The notes under the pieces are model-generated. The model had not been told where the DNA came from and ran no database searches. It worked only from the letters and a program-made list of their open reading frames with translations. The position numbers were made by a program, and so were the translations under genes. A stretch of 64,000 nt of DNA from Pegea sp. RAD2-039 (Eukaryota; Chordata; Thaliacea; Salpida; Salpidae), in the NCBI GenBank assembly GCA_034620365.1, contig JAQGEQ010000071.1, positions 1,488,001 through 1,552,000 on the forward strand, in the 5' to 3' direction. Positions 63,641 through 64,000 of this stretch are shown piece after piece (position 1 is the first letter of the stretch; every line of letters starts with the position of its first letter).

Positions 63641-64000
63641 TTATTTCGACTTGGGCTTGAATGAAGATGCAAGCAAATCCAACAAAACATCCGGGTTATC
63701 AAAATTAGTTTTTTTCAATACTTTTCTGGTAGTATAGGGAGACGGTCTTTCAATTTCTTTGATATTGGGCTCCGAAGAACTTGATTTTTGTTCCGTTTTT
63801 TTTGGATTGTTTTGTAACTTGTCAGGCTGTGTTACAATCTTCTGATTATTTGATAAACGCTTACCATTTGTAAGCTGTTGTTTTCCTGGAATCGACTTCA
63901 ACATATTTGTATCCATGCATTCTGTTTCAGGCAACTTTCTTTTTAACGAAAGCGGGTGAGTACTCATAGAATCATCTGGCAGCGTTACGATTGAAGGCTT
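63641..64000 (-). CDS. C-terminal exon of an unrecognised basic protein (partial)
   Basis: An open frame runs from the right edge to a stop at 63641-63643, giving the last 119 residues of a protein whose N-terminal part lies outside the window. It is rich in Lys, Ser, Asn and Pro, with KRKLPETE and repeated NNPKK/KTEQK stretches that suggest a nuclear, disordered tail. It ends NPDVLLDLLASSFKPKSK, which has a short amphipathic helix pattern. No acceptor is needed within the window, as the frame is open to the edge. I do not recognise the family. Confidence 0.6.
   Translation of the reverse strand, partial: KPSIVTLPDDSMSTHPLSLKRKLPETECMDTNMLKSIPGKQQLTNGKRLSNNQKIVTQPDKLQNNPKKTEQKSSSSEPNIKEIERPSPYTTRKVLKKTNFDNPDVLLDLLASSFKPKSK

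Overview
The window is nuclear DNA of a small animal: very A+T-rich, with intron-split genes whose GT-AG introns range from about 54 bases to about 5 kb. A P4-ATPase flippase, a complex I subunit, a GMEB-type SAND factor and an ODF3-type SHIPPO sperm-tail protein together indicate a metazoan with flagellated cells. Composition and short introns would fit a flatworm, rotifer or similar invertebrate, but I cannot assign a phylum from the sequence alone.

Layout. 1-5066 (-): N-terminal two thirds of an ATP8A-type flippase, cut by the window edge. 8163-8879 (-): NDUFA2. 9163-10455 (-): DMAP1, intronless in its coding part. 13707-15412 (-): mitochondrial CLYBL, divergent from FAM8A1 at 16982-18452 (+), an RDD-domain ER membrane protein. 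18994-23089 (-): an ODF3/SHIPPO gene. 24190-27330: two decayed LINEs in opposite orientation. 27.4-33.3 kb: mostly empty, with SINE-like repeats. 33996-45857 (-), perhaps extending to about 52.5 kb: a many-exon GMEB gene. 52.5-61 kb: A+T-rich with no recognisable gene. 61127-63026: internally deleted Ty3/gypsy remnant. About 63.31-63.46 kb: LINE fragment. 63641-64000 (-): 3' end of an unrecognised gene.

Main finding. The ODF3 gene carries three tandem versions of one SHIPPO-repeat exon (20684-20784, 21131-21240, 21449-21570). All three enter in phase 1 and leave in phase 0, between an upstream exon ending in phase 1 and a downstream exon starting in phase 0. Skipping all three, or joining two, shifts the frame, so exactly one must be used. 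Two alternative terminal exons follow (19815-19910 and 18994-19080), each encoding a version of the family's C-terminus. The locus could therefore make six in-frame proteins of about 250 residues, close to the usual ODF3 length. I know of no description of this arrangement, but I could not search.

Other points of interest are a long hairpin at 13391-13482, a family of tRNA-like dispersed repeats, 3' splice acceptors just upstream of several start codons (5'-UTR introns or spliced-leader trans-splicing), and CRE/ACGT-rich islands inside the GMEB locus. Exon boundaries were set by hand from GT-AG sites, codon phase and family resemblance; no alignment or transcript data were available. The genes are unrelated housekeeping and ciliary genes, with no sign of an operon.
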